A stretch of 6,965 nt of DNA from Streptosporangiaceae bacterium (lineage in GTDB: Bacteria; Actinomycetota; Actinomycetes; Streptosporangiales; Streptosporangiaceae), in NCBI GenBank assembly GCA_030041195.1, contig JASHOI010000243.1, positions 1 to 6,965 on the forward strand, written 5' to 3'. Positions 1 through 5,251 of this stretch are shown one piece after another (the first letter of the stretch is position 1; the number at the start of each line of letters is the position of its first letter). Under the pieces are notes generated by a model, which was given only the letters and a program-made list of their open reading frames with translations, made no database searches and had not been told where the DNA came from. Made by a program: the position numbers and the translations under genes.

Positions 1-637
1 ACGAGCTGACGAAGCTGGAGTGCGAGTTGAACAGCAGCAGGCCGACCACGACCGCGAAGCCGATCAGGCCGCCGATGAAGGCCCACTTCTGGATCCGCGC
101 GTACCCGCCCATGCCCAGCGAGACCAGCACGCCGGCTATCACGATCGTGATCACCGTGACCACGAAGTAGCCATTGTCAGTGCCGAACCAGGCGTAGCCG
201 CCACCCGGCCAGGTCCATTTGAGCGTCGCCCAGATCGGCTCGAAGAACTGGACCGCGAGGATGTTGCCGTAGATCGGGGCCCACAGCCAGAGGATGAACC
301 ACCACCCGGTGGCGGCCATGACGAATCCGATGCCGCTGCCCAGGATCCGGGTCTGCCAGACGTAATCGCCGCCCGCCCTGGGGATCGTGACGATCAGGCC
401 AGCGTAGGCGATCACCAGGAACGACACCCAGATCCCGGAGATCAGCACCGACGTCAGCAGTTGGCCCTTGGGAAACGCCGGGCCGGCAAAGGTGAATTCG
501 TAGATTCCCAGCGTGACGAAGTTCGTCGCCAGGCACGCATAGATCAGCGAGTCCCGGACCGACCAGCCCCGGACCAGACCTGTCGCCTTGCGTAGAAAGA
601 GTGTCGGGGTCTCGCCGCCGACAGCTTCCGTGGCCAT
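1..637 (-). CDS. APC-superfamily amino acid/polyamine permease, N-terminal part (C-terminus beyond the window)
   Basis: This reading frame is open from an ATG at 635-637 to the window edge, giving 212 residues of a hydrophobic integral membrane protein. A Shine-Dalgarno GGAGG (643-647) lies 5 nt before the ATG and fixes the start. Hydrophobic stretches suitable for membrane helices lie near residues 30-50 (weak), 61-84, 103-131, 157-178 and 186-203. Residues 85-97 contain IPRAGGDYVWQTR, matching the PRxGGxY signature after the second helix in APC-superfamily transporters. Family members carry amino acids, polyamines or related amines across the cytoplasmic membrane by proton or sodium coupling or by exchange; full proteins have about 450-550 residues and 12 helices, so more than half is missing. 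The substrate cannot be told. It lies 74 nt downstream of the phosphoesterase gene on the same strand, and I see no convincing promoter in between. Confidence 0.85.
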   Translation of the reverse strand, partial: MATEAVGGETPTLFLRKATGLVRGWSVRDSLIYACLATNFVTLGIYEFTFAGPAFPKGQLLTSVLISGIWVSFLVIAYAGLIVTIPRAGGDYVWQTRILGSGIGFVMAATGWWFILWLWAPIYGNILAVQFFEPIWATLKWTWPGGGYAWFGTDNGYFVVTVITIVIAGVLVSLGMGGYARIQKWAFIGGLIGFAVVVGLLLFNSHSSFVSS

Positions 638-711
638 AGCTGCCTCCAAGTCATGGGCTCCTCGCGGCCCGGCCCAGCCCGATAAATGACAATCAGTAGC
701 TATCTCTGTAA

Positions 712-1650
712 TCAGCCGTTGACGAGCAAGTACCTTGCGACTTTTCCTTTCTTGGCGTTGAGGTCGAGAACCGCACCCTGCAGCACACCATCGCCGTAGA
801 CGCTGCCCGGGTTGATCGCGAGCGTCCGGCCCATCCGCTTCACCGCGCGGCTCTCGTGGATGTGACCGTGCACCGACAGCATCGGCTGGTGCTGCATGAT
901 CGCGTCCCGGACCGCGGTCGACCCGACCGGCTTCATCACCGCGCCGCCGTGGATCGGCCGCAGAGTCGAGTCGAGCGCGGGGGCCTCGTCGAGCCCGGTC
1001 CCGTACGGCGGCGCGTGGAAGTTGAAGATCGCGCGGCCCATGTCCGGCACCTGGCTGGCCACCGCCTCGATCTTGGCCGCAAGCTCGGGCTCGGGCGCCT
1101 CGCGGAACGTGTCCCACGGGGTCGGGTTGGTCCAGCCCATCGATACGAGCGAGAAGCCATCCAGGTCGAGCAGCTTGCCCTCGGCAAAGCTCACGCACGG
1201 CGACTGCTCGATGATGTCGTCGATCTCCCAGATGTCGTCGTTGCCGCCGTTCAGGATGCACGGGATCTCGCCGCCGCGCAGCTTGCCGTCGGCCATGTCC
1301 AGCCACCGGTCGAGGCTCTCGGTCATCTCGACCGTGAACCTGCGGTCGACGGCGCCTTCCTCCTCGCTCAGGTGCTTGAGCTCGTCCGGGCTGACGACGG
1401 CGGGGTAGGACCCGGCGTTGCGGATCTGCTTCTTGATGTTCTCGAGCTCTTCGGCCGATTCCAGCGTGTACTCCTGGCCACGCACGGTCACCTTCCAGCG
1501 ACCACCCTGATCGATGATCGGCACCATGACTTTGCCGGTGACATCGCCGCCGAGGATCACCATGTCGGCCTTGTAGAACGCGGCGGAATTCAGGAATTTC
1601 CGCCAGCAAACCTCGGAACCGTGAATATCGGTGGCAAAGAAGATCTTCAT
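712..1650 (-). CDS. Calcineurin-like metallophosphoesterase
   Basis: A 312-residue cytoplasmic protein with the metallophosphoesterase motifs in order: DIHGS (residues 8-12, giving the D-x-H metal ligands), GGDVTG (34-39), GGND (135-138), FHAP (211-214), HGHIH (261-265) and NPGS (280-283). Such enzymes hydrolyse phosphomono- or phosphodiesters with two bound metal ions; this substrate is unknown. The third motif reads GND-D instead of the common GNH-D/E, a variant found in other branches of the superfamily. A charged, probably helical insert of about 90 residues (45-130) separates motifs II and III. I start at ATG 1650 because the protein then opens MKIFFATDIHG, with the first motif at the usual distance; an in-frame TTG at 1686 would add 12 basic residues and is less likely. 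The Shine-Dalgarno is weak (AGGCG about 10 nt upstream). There is no signal peptide or membrane segment. Confidence 0.88.
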   Translation of the reverse strand: MKIFFATDIHGSEVCWRKFLNSAAFYKADMVILGGDVTGKVMVPIIDQGGRWKVTVRGQEYTLESAEELENIKKQIRNAGSYPAVVSPDELKHLSEEEGAVDRRFTVEMTESLDRWLDMADGKLRGGEIPCILNGGNDDIWEIDDIIEQSPCVSFAEGKLLDLDGFSLVSMGWTNPTPWDTFREAPEPELAAKIEAVASQVPDMGRAIFNFHAPPYGTGLDEAPALDSTLRPIHGGAVMKPVGSTAVRDAIMQHQPMLSVHGHIHESRAVKRMGRTLAINPGSVYGDGVLQGAVLDLNAKKGKVARYLLVNG

Positions 1651-1687
1651 GTCAGCACCACGCCTATTGATGCGCTTCCTGTGCAAC

Positions 1688-1717
1688 GGTGTAGCATTCG
1701 ACGCAACTTGGCGTCAA
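1688..1717 (-). promoter_or_regulatory. Probable sigma70-type promoter of the metallophosphoesterase gene
   Basis: On the minus strand TTGACG (1712-1717) is followed after 18 nt by TACACC (1688-1693), preceded by TGC as in an extended -10. Transcription would start near 1681, leaving a leader of about 30 nt before the ATG at 1650. The -35 matches the consensus at 5 of 6 positions and the -10 at 3 of 6, so this is a moderate prediction. It fits the break between this gene and the upstream operon, which ends at 1806. Confidence 0.45.
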
Positions 1718-1805
1718 GCACCCGACATGCTGAAACTCCCCGTATGGCAAGGTCAGCCGGGTCCGGCAAAGGCCCCAGCCGGGGTAGGAAAATGGCGCTG
1801 GCAGG

Positions 1806-2354
1806 TCAGCCGGGCTTGCGCAGTCTCACCCGCTTGATGCGGGGAAGGCTGGCCCGGGCCGGGATCATCGTCAGATCCGGCAGATCCCGGGCCGCCTGGG
1901 CAAGCTGGCCGTACGTGGTGGCGGTCAGCGTGGCGCCAAGCCGTGCGTTCAGCTCGTCGAGCGTCAGCCTGCCCTGCGCGAAGTGCTCACCCAGGGCCGC
2001 GGCGGCGGTGTCCCGGTCGGCGTCGCTGGCACGCATGCCCGGCGCCGGTGCCTGCCTGACCGCCCGGGGCAGCTGCGCCAGCGCGGCGGTGTAGCGACTC
2101 AGCGCGGCCCGGCCCCGGCCGGTGAGGGCGACGGTGGCCGGTGCACCAGTTCCGCCGGTCACGTCCGTCCGCACGTATCCGGCGCGGGCCAGCTCGCAAA
2201 GCCCGATGACCGGGCTGCCGGGGAGCAGTCCGGTCATCGCGTGCAGCCGGCCGACGGAGAGCGTGTCGCCGTCCGGCAGCGCCGCCAGGGTGGCGACGAT
2301 GCGCAGCCGCTGCGGGTTGTGGATCAGCGGGTCGAGCGCTCGGGTACTCGTCAT
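1806..2354 (-). CDS. Winged-helix transcriptional regulator fused to a C-terminal DUF1707 domain
   Basis: A 182-residue protein of two parts. Residues 7-95 form a winged-helix DNA-binding domain of the small actinobacterial MarR/ArsR-like type (LDPLIHNPQRLRIVATLAAL, then a helix-turn-helix near 32-60, a wing near 62-78 and a closing helix). Residues 106-160 (MRASDADRD ... GRLTLDELNARL ... TYGQLAQAARDLPDL) match DUF1707, a short actinobacterial domain of unknown function often joined to membrane segments; here no membrane segment follows, only a basic tail (KRVRLRKPG). The N-terminal half is clearly paralogous to the 99-residue regulator encoded just upstream, but its expected recognition helix reads GSPVIGLCEL where the paralogue has GNLIIHLRKL, so its DNA binding may be altered or lost. 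ATG 2354 is preceded by GAGGG at 8 nt spacing and lies 15 nt after the previous stop. It is the last gene of a three-gene operon. Confidence 0.85.
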   Translation of the reverse strand: MTSTRALDPLIHNPQRLRIVATLAALPDGDTLSVGRLHAMTGLLPGSPVIGLCELARAGYVRTDVTGGTGAPATVALTGRGRAALSRYTAALAQLPRAVRQAPAPGMRASDADRDTAAAALGEHFAQGRLTLDELNARLGATLTATTYGQLAQAARDLPDLTMIPARASLPRIKRVRLRKPG

Positions 2355-2369
2355 CGGCCATGCCCTCGG

Positions 2370-2669
2370 TTACAGGCCGCCGAGCAGATCGCGCAGTGCC
2401 TGGGTGTAGTTCTCGAGTGCCTTGCGCCCGTGGCCGGTGAGGGCGACGGTGGTCATGGACACGGTGCCGTTGCGGGTTTTCTCGCTGGCGATGTAGTCGG
2501 CTTCTTCTAGTTTGCGCAGGTGGATGATCAGGTTGCCGGGGGTGAGCCCGATCATGTCCTGCAGCCGGGTGAAGGACAGCGTGTCGCCCTCGGGCAGCGC
2601 CGCCAGCGTGGCGACGATCTTCAGCCGGGTGGGGACGTGAATTAGCGGGTCCAGCGCGTCGTCGGTCAT
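2370..2669 (-). CDS. Short winged-helix (MarR/ArsR-like) transcriptional regulator
   Basis: A 99-residue protein that is almost entirely one winged-helix domain: a first helix in LDPLIHVPTRLKIVATLAAL, the acidic turn PEGDTLSF, a helix-turn-helix around residues 32-58 with the recognition helix in GNLIIHLRKLEEADYI, a wing with MTTVALTGHG, and a final helix likely to dimerise. This resembles the stand-alone winged-helix family (PF13601 type) common in actinobacteria, often next to a small membrane protein as here. The start is ATG 2669, with GGTGAG about 4 nt upstream; an in-frame GTG three codons earlier is possible. It begins 14 nt after the membrane-protein stop and ends 15 nt before the second regulator, so all three are probably co-transcribed. 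It is the best candidate to bind the three palindromes at the operon promoter; that is inference. No ligand or metal site can be recognised. Confidence 0.87.
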   Translation of the reverse strand: MTDDALDPLIHVPTRLKIVATLAALPEGDTLSFTRLQDMIGLTPGNLIIHLRKLEEADYIASEKTRNGTVSMTTVALTGHGRKALENYTQALRDLLGGL

Positions 2670-2683
2670 GACACTCACCCCGT

Positions 2684-3316
2684 TCAGGCGCGCTGGCGCC
2701 AGGCGGTGAAGGCGGCACTGGCCAGCAGCAGCGCGCACAGGCCCACTGCGCCCACCAGCCACGCCCCGGCGGGGCCGGCGAACAAGCCCGCCACGCCCAC
2801 GGCCGCGGCCCCGGCCCCCTTGGCGCACCCGTTCCAGTTCTTGCGCAGCGCCATCAGGGCAGCCCAGGTCAGGCCGGGAACGATCAGCACCGCGGTCGCG
2901 TGCAGGCTGTAGCTGAACCCGGCGGCGCCCAGCGCCGCCATGATCACGACCGCAGCGACCCACGCGAGGGCCTCGATGGCGATCTCGGCCGGGCGCAGCC
3001 GGGAGGGGCCGCGCACCCCGGCGCCCGCCCGGCGGCGGACCCCGACGGTGGCGGTGAAGTTGATCACGATGAACGGGACCAGGATCGCGATGTCGCCGGA
3101 CGTCGGCCCGGTGTAGGGGTGCTGGCCGCGCACCGACAGCCAGATCGCGCCGAGGGCGGCCAGGACCAGCACCGCGCGCAGCGACAGCAGCCATGGCGGG
3201 GACGGCTGCAGCTTGCGGCGCGCCTGCGCGGTGGCCTGGTCCATCAGCGCAGCGGCCTGCTGCGGGCTGAAGGTGTCGCCGTTGTCGGCGGCAGCGGCGT
3301 CAGATGTGTGGTTCAT
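2684..3316 (-). CDS. Small polytopic membrane protein, first gene of the regulator operon
   Basis: A 210-residue protein of unknown function. Residues 1-41 are hydrophilic, Ala/Gln-rich and probably cytoplasmic, with an amphipathic stretch (SPQQAAALMDQATAQARRKL). Hydrophobic segments follow near 43-61, 76-93, 112-134, 138-157, 168-181 (weak) and 184-203, giving five or six membrane helices. Arginine-rich loops (R94-R96, R102-R108 and R158-K159) fit cytoplasmic turns. No catalytic or transport motif is recognised. The start is well supported by AAGGAG (3325-3330) 8 nt before ATG 3316. The gene stands first behind a strong-looking promoter and directly ahead of two winged-helix regulators, an arrangement seen repeatedly in actinobacteria. 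A role as membrane sensor, partner or target of the regulators is plausible but not shown by the sequence. Confidence 0.82.
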   Translation of the reverse strand: MNHTSDAAAADNGDTFSPQQAAALMDQATAQARRKLQPSPPWLLSLRAVLVLAALGAIWLSVRGQHPYTGPTSGDIAILVPFIVINFTATVGVRRRAGAGVRGPSRLRPAEIAIEALAWVAAVVIMAALGAAGFSYSLHATAVLIVPGLTWAALMALRKNWNGCAKGAGAAAVGVAGLFAGPAGAWLVGAVGLCALLLASAAFTAWRQRA

Positions 3317-3336
3317 GGGGGGATCTCCTTTCCACT

Positions 3337-3353
3337 GCTCTATGCCATAAAGT
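3337..3353. promoter_or_regulatory. Candidate operator site A (proximal palindrome)
   Basis: This 17-bp imperfect palindrome is centred on 3345, GCTCTATG-C-CATAAAGT, with 6 of 8 arm positions paired. It overlaps the -10 element and the predicted transcription start. Its right half shares the core YAAAGT with sites B and C. The half GCCATAAAG (3344-3352) also pairs perfectly with CTTTATGGC (3362-3370) of site B, giving a 9-bp inverted repeat with a 9-nt spacer. Confidence 0.5.
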
Positions 3354-3380
3354 AGACACTCCTTTATGGCGCAAAGTCAA
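3351..3380 (-). promoter_or_regulatory. Promoter of the membrane protein/winged-helix operon
   Basis: Minus-strand TTGACT (3375-3380; 5 of 6 matches to the -35 consensus) is followed after 18 nt by TCTACT (3351-3356; 4 of 6 matches to TATAAT). Transcription should start near 3344, about 28 nt before the ATG and just ahead of the Shine-Dalgarno. The elements lie inside the palindrome array, so regulator binding would block RNA polymerase. Confidence 0.6.
3361..3377. promoter_or_regulatory. Candidate operator site B (between -10 and -35)
   Basis: This 17-bp imperfect palindrome is centred on 3369, CCTTTATG-G-CGCAAAGT, with 5 of 8 arm positions strictly paired. It covers most of the promoter spacer and touches the -35 element. 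It follows the same consensus as sites A and C and lies 24 bp centre to centre from site A. Binding here would be expected to repress. Confidence 0.5.
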
Positions 3381-3395
3381 GGGATCCGGCCAAGA

Positions 3396-3412
3396 ACTTT
3401 GTGGCACAAAGT
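3396..3412. promoter_or_regulatory. Candidate operator site C (perfect palindrome upstream of -35)
   Basis: This is a perfect 17-bp palindrome centred on 3404, ACTTTGTG-G-CACAAAGT. It lies upstream of the -35 element and 35 bp centre to centre from site B. Being the most symmetric of the three, it is probably the highest-affinity site. A dimeric winged-helix protein commonly recognises a palindrome of this length; assigning it to the operon's own regulator is inference. Confidence 0.6.
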
Positions 3413-3420
3413 GGCGCGAC

Positions 3421-3516
3421 GCGGCAGGCAGGGGCCAGCGCGGGCTGGAGAGGCCGACGCGGCAGGCAGAGGCCAGCGCGGGATGGAGAGGCCCGCGCGG
3501 CAGGCAGGGGCCAGCG
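3421..3516. repeat. Tandem repeat, 38-bp unit, about 2.5 copies
   Basis: Three copies start at 3421, 3459 and 3497, each opening GCGGCAGGCAGRGGCCAGCG. Copies one and two match over 38 bp with a handful of substitutions (for example ggctgg against ggatgg); the third stops matching after about 20 bp. The unit length is not a multiple of three, and no supported gene covers it. The repeat fills the gap between the operon promoter and the end of the nucleotidyltransferase-like gene. No hairpin with a T-run is seen in it, and no function can be assigned. Confidence 0.85.
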
Positions 3517-3580
3517 TTCCGGGTGGCTGCGGCAACCTGCGAGCGGCCGGGCACAGGCGGGAGACAGTGCCCCCGCGGAT

Positions 3581-4381
3581 TCAGTGATCTACCTCTTCGG
3601 GCAGCTCGTACCAGCGGACGCGGTCGCCCACGTTCGCCCGCAGCTTCCACTTGACGCCCTTCGGGGCCGACTCGGCCAGCTCGAGCAGGCGCTCCGACTG
3701 CGCGAGCGCGTCGAGCGGCGGATCGGGCGGCAGCAGCTCCGGGTGCTCGGTGGCCAGCGCCGGCAGCTTCTTCAGGTTGCCGGTGACCGTCCGCCACCAG
3801 CCCCAGTCGGCACCGAGCACCTTGCCGAAGCGGTCGGTGTCGATCGACGGGCCGTCGCCGTCGGAGCCCGCCGCGTCGCTCCCGCTCACCGGAACGCCGC
3901 TGAGCAGGTGCAGGGTGTCGCGCGCGTCCTTCTCGTTGAGCTCGACGATCTGCAGCTTGGACAGCAGCACGTCCACGGCGTCGACGGTCAGCGGCAGCCG
4001 GCCGAACGCCGGGCGGAGGTCCAGCGTGTGACACATGGTCAGCCGGTCCACCATCACGTCGATCGGGCGCCCGGACGGTGCGGTGAAATACATCTGCCGG
4101 TCGCCGTTCAGGTTGTTGAACCGCCGGTCCGGCTGGCAGCCGCTCTTCTCCAGGTAGGCGGCCACGTTCTTGCGGCCCTTGGACAGGCAGGCGAAGTCCA
4201 TGTCCTGCCCGATCCGCAGCCGCGGCGGGAACTCCGGGCACAGCACGCGCACCGCGAGCCCGCCGAGCAGCTTCAGGCCGAGGCCCGCGTCGGCGGCCCC
4301 GCGGGCCAGCTCGATCGCCTCGGGGAGCGGATCGTCTGCGGGGCCGGGCTGGGTGGCCTGGCCAGGGTTCTCGGTTGCCAC
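3581..4381 (-). CDS. Nucleotidyltransferase-fold protein, AbiEii/MenT-like (putative)
   Basis: A 266-residue cytoplasmic protein. The N-terminal half carries signs of a polymerase-beta-type nucleotidyltransferase fold: LLGGLAV (residues 38-44), RIGQDMDF (56-63) with acidic pair D60 and D62, and GRPIDVMVD (104-112) with D108 as the likely third carboxylate. KLQIVELNEKDARDTLHLL (142-160) resembles the K-x(n)-R/K-D-x-x-D motif that follows the catalytic core in AbiEii-type toxins. Known relatives transfer nucleotides to tRNA or proteins, but many actinobacterial proteins of this sort are uncharacterised, so toxin activity is inference. The C-terminal 100 residues are unassigned and end in WKLRANVGDRVRWYELPEEVDH. 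I choose GTG 4381 because GAGGA (4389-4393) precedes it by 7 nt; a longer frame back to ATG 4489 would run through the divergent IclR promoter region. No antitoxin gene adjoins it. Confidence 0.75.
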   Translation of the reverse strand: MATENPGQATQPGPADDPLPEAIELARGAADAGLGLKLLGGLAVRVLCPEFPPRLRIGQDMDFACLSKGRKNVAAYLEKSGCQPDRRFNNLNGDRQMYFTAPSGRPIDVMVDRLTMCHTLDLRPAFGRLPLTVDAVDVLLSKLQIVELNEKDARDTLHLLSGVPVSGSDAAGSDGDGPSIDTDRFGKVLGADWGWWRTVTGNLKKLPALATEHPELLPPDPPLDALAQSERLLELAESAPKGVKWKLRANVGDRVRWYELPEEVDH

Positions 4382-4388
4382 GGCACCA

Positions 4389-4393
4389 TCCTC
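4389..4393 (-). promoter_or_regulatory. Ribosome binding site fixing the GTG start at 4381
   Basis: Minus-strand GAGGA lies 7 nt before the GTG at 4379-4381. No comparable site precedes the in-frame ATG at 4489, which supports the shorter protein. Confidence 0.55.
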
Positions 4394-4462
4394 ACGCTGG
4401 GACGACGGGCACGTCACCGGCACAATACCGCCGACGCGGGATAATGGCCTCTTTCCCCGACG

Positions 4463-4492
4463 TTGACGTGGACCAACTCGCATGGCCATCCT
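4463..4492 (+). promoter_or_regulatory. Candidate promoter of the IclR regulator gene, possibly leaderless
   Basis: TTGACG (4463-4468) is followed after 18 nt by CATCCT (4487-4492), a weak -10. A start about 7 nt further on would fall at 4499, the first base of the proposed GTG start codon, giving a leaderless mRNA. That would explain why no Shine-Dalgarno sequence is visible. The -10 has only 3 of 6 matches, so this is tentative. Confidence 0.3.
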
Positions 4493-4498
4493 GGTTGC

Positions 4499-5224
4499 GT
4501 GTCACGGGCTGAGGTTGCCGCTGGCGCAACCTATCAATCGGCGGAGCGTGTCCTTGCCCTCCTGACCAGCTTCGACGACGCGCGGCTCGAGCTCAGCGTC
4601 ACCGAGATGGCCATCTCGCTGGGGGTGCACAAGTCCACGGCCTCGCGCCTGGCCGGCGCGCTGGAACGGGCAGGCCTGCTGACCCGCTCGGGGCGCAGGT
4701 TCCGGCTCGGCCTCGAGGCGATCAGGCTCGGCACGCTCGCCATGCGCAGCATGGACTTCGTGGCCTTGATGCAGCCGGCCATGGAGAAGCTCTCACAGCA
4801 GACCGGCGAGACCGTGAACCTGGCGGTGCCCGATGGGCAGCATGTCCTCAACGTTGCCGAGGTGCCGAGCACGTTCATCCTGAACAGCTCCGGCGGCTGG
4901 ATCGGGCGCCGCACCATGCCACACGCGGTCGCCAACGGCAAGGTGCTGATGGCCTACGGCGCGCTGGACGCGCCGCGGCGCCTGGAGCGGTACACGGCCA
5001 TGACCATCACCGAACACGCAGCCCTCAACGCTGAACTCGCCCAAGTCCGCCGGAACGGCTACGCCACCGCGGTCAACGAACTCGAGGACGGGCTGGTCGC
5101 CGTCGCTTCGCCGGTCTTCGGCGGCACCGGCGCCTGCGTCGCCGCGCTGTCCGTGTCCGGGCCCGCGTTCCGGATGCGGCCCGAGTCGCTGGACAAGCTC
5201 GGCCGGCTGTGCGCGGAAGCGTAA
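4499..5224 (+). CDS. IclR-family transcriptional regulator
   Basis: A 241-residue protein with both IclR domains. Residues 12-75 are the N-terminal winged helix (YQSAERVLALLTSF, then a helix-turn-helix in LSVTEMAISLGVHKSTASRLAGALERAGLL, and a wing in SGRRFRLG). The remainder is the ligand-binding domain, with the typical LEAIRLGTLAMRS linker helix, QTGETVNLAVPDG, a GWIGRRTMPHAVANGKVLMA segment and, near the end, GYATAVNELEDGLVAVASPVF. IclR proteins bind as dimers or tetramers and respond to small organic acids, usually controlling neighbouring catabolic genes. The length fits the family (about 240-270). I prefer GTG 4499; an in-frame TTG at 4463 would add 12 residues and overlap the -35 element. 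It ends 27 nt before the aldehyde dehydrogenase, so the two are probably co-transcribed. Confidence 0.92.
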   Translation: MSRAEVAAGATYQSAERVLALLTSFDDARLELSVTEMAISLGVHKSTASRLAGALERAGLLTRSGRRFRLGLEAIRLGTLAMRSMDFVALMQPAMEKLSQQTGETVNLAVPDGQHVLNVAEVPSTFILNSSGGWIGRRTMPHAVANGKVLMAYGALDAPRRLERYTAMTITEHAALNAELAQVRRNGYATAVNELEDGLVAVASPVFGGTGACVAALSVSGPAFRMRPESLDKLGRLCAEA

Positions 5225-5251
5225 CCGGAACTAGACAAGGGGAACCCTGGC

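Noticed and set aside
638..711. A promoter or terminator between the phosphoesterase and permease genes
   Set aside because: A TTGTCA-like -35 can be found on the minus strand but no acceptable -10 follows, and the GGGCT/AGCCC arms are too short and too far apart for a terminator.
1773..1784. CCCC-AGCC-GGGG hairpin as a terminator of the regulator operon
   Set aside because: The stem has only 4 bp and no T-run follows in the direction of transcription; such hairpins are frequent by chance at this base composition.
1750..1814. Direct repeat GGTCAGCCGGG at about 1751 and 1804
   Set aside because: It is an 11-bp match in high-GC DNA, and one copy contains the stop codon of the DUF1707 protein; no structure or conserved spacing supports a function.
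856..2094. A 412-codon plus-strand open frame opposite the metallophosphoesterase and the regulator end
   Set aside because: It is antisense to two well-supported genes, is rich in Arg, Val, Asp and Gly as expected of a shadow frame in high-GC DNA, and has no recognisable domain.
3421..3516. The spaced short repeats as a CRISPR array
   Set aside because: The repeats are directly adjacent, with no unique spacers between units, and no cas gene is present.
3401..4444. A 347-codon plus-strand open frame through the 38-bp repeat and opposite the nucleotidyltransferase-like gene
   Set aside because: Its sequence is low-complexity Arg, Gln, Val and Gly, it is antisense to a gene with conserved motifs, and its start lies inside operator C and the repeats.
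3581..4489. The longer form of the nucleotidyltransferase-like protein starting at ATG 4489
   Set aside because: The extra 36 residues are basic and of unlikely composition, lack a ribosome site, and would overlap the divergent promoter region; GTG 4381 has a good Shine-Dalgarno.
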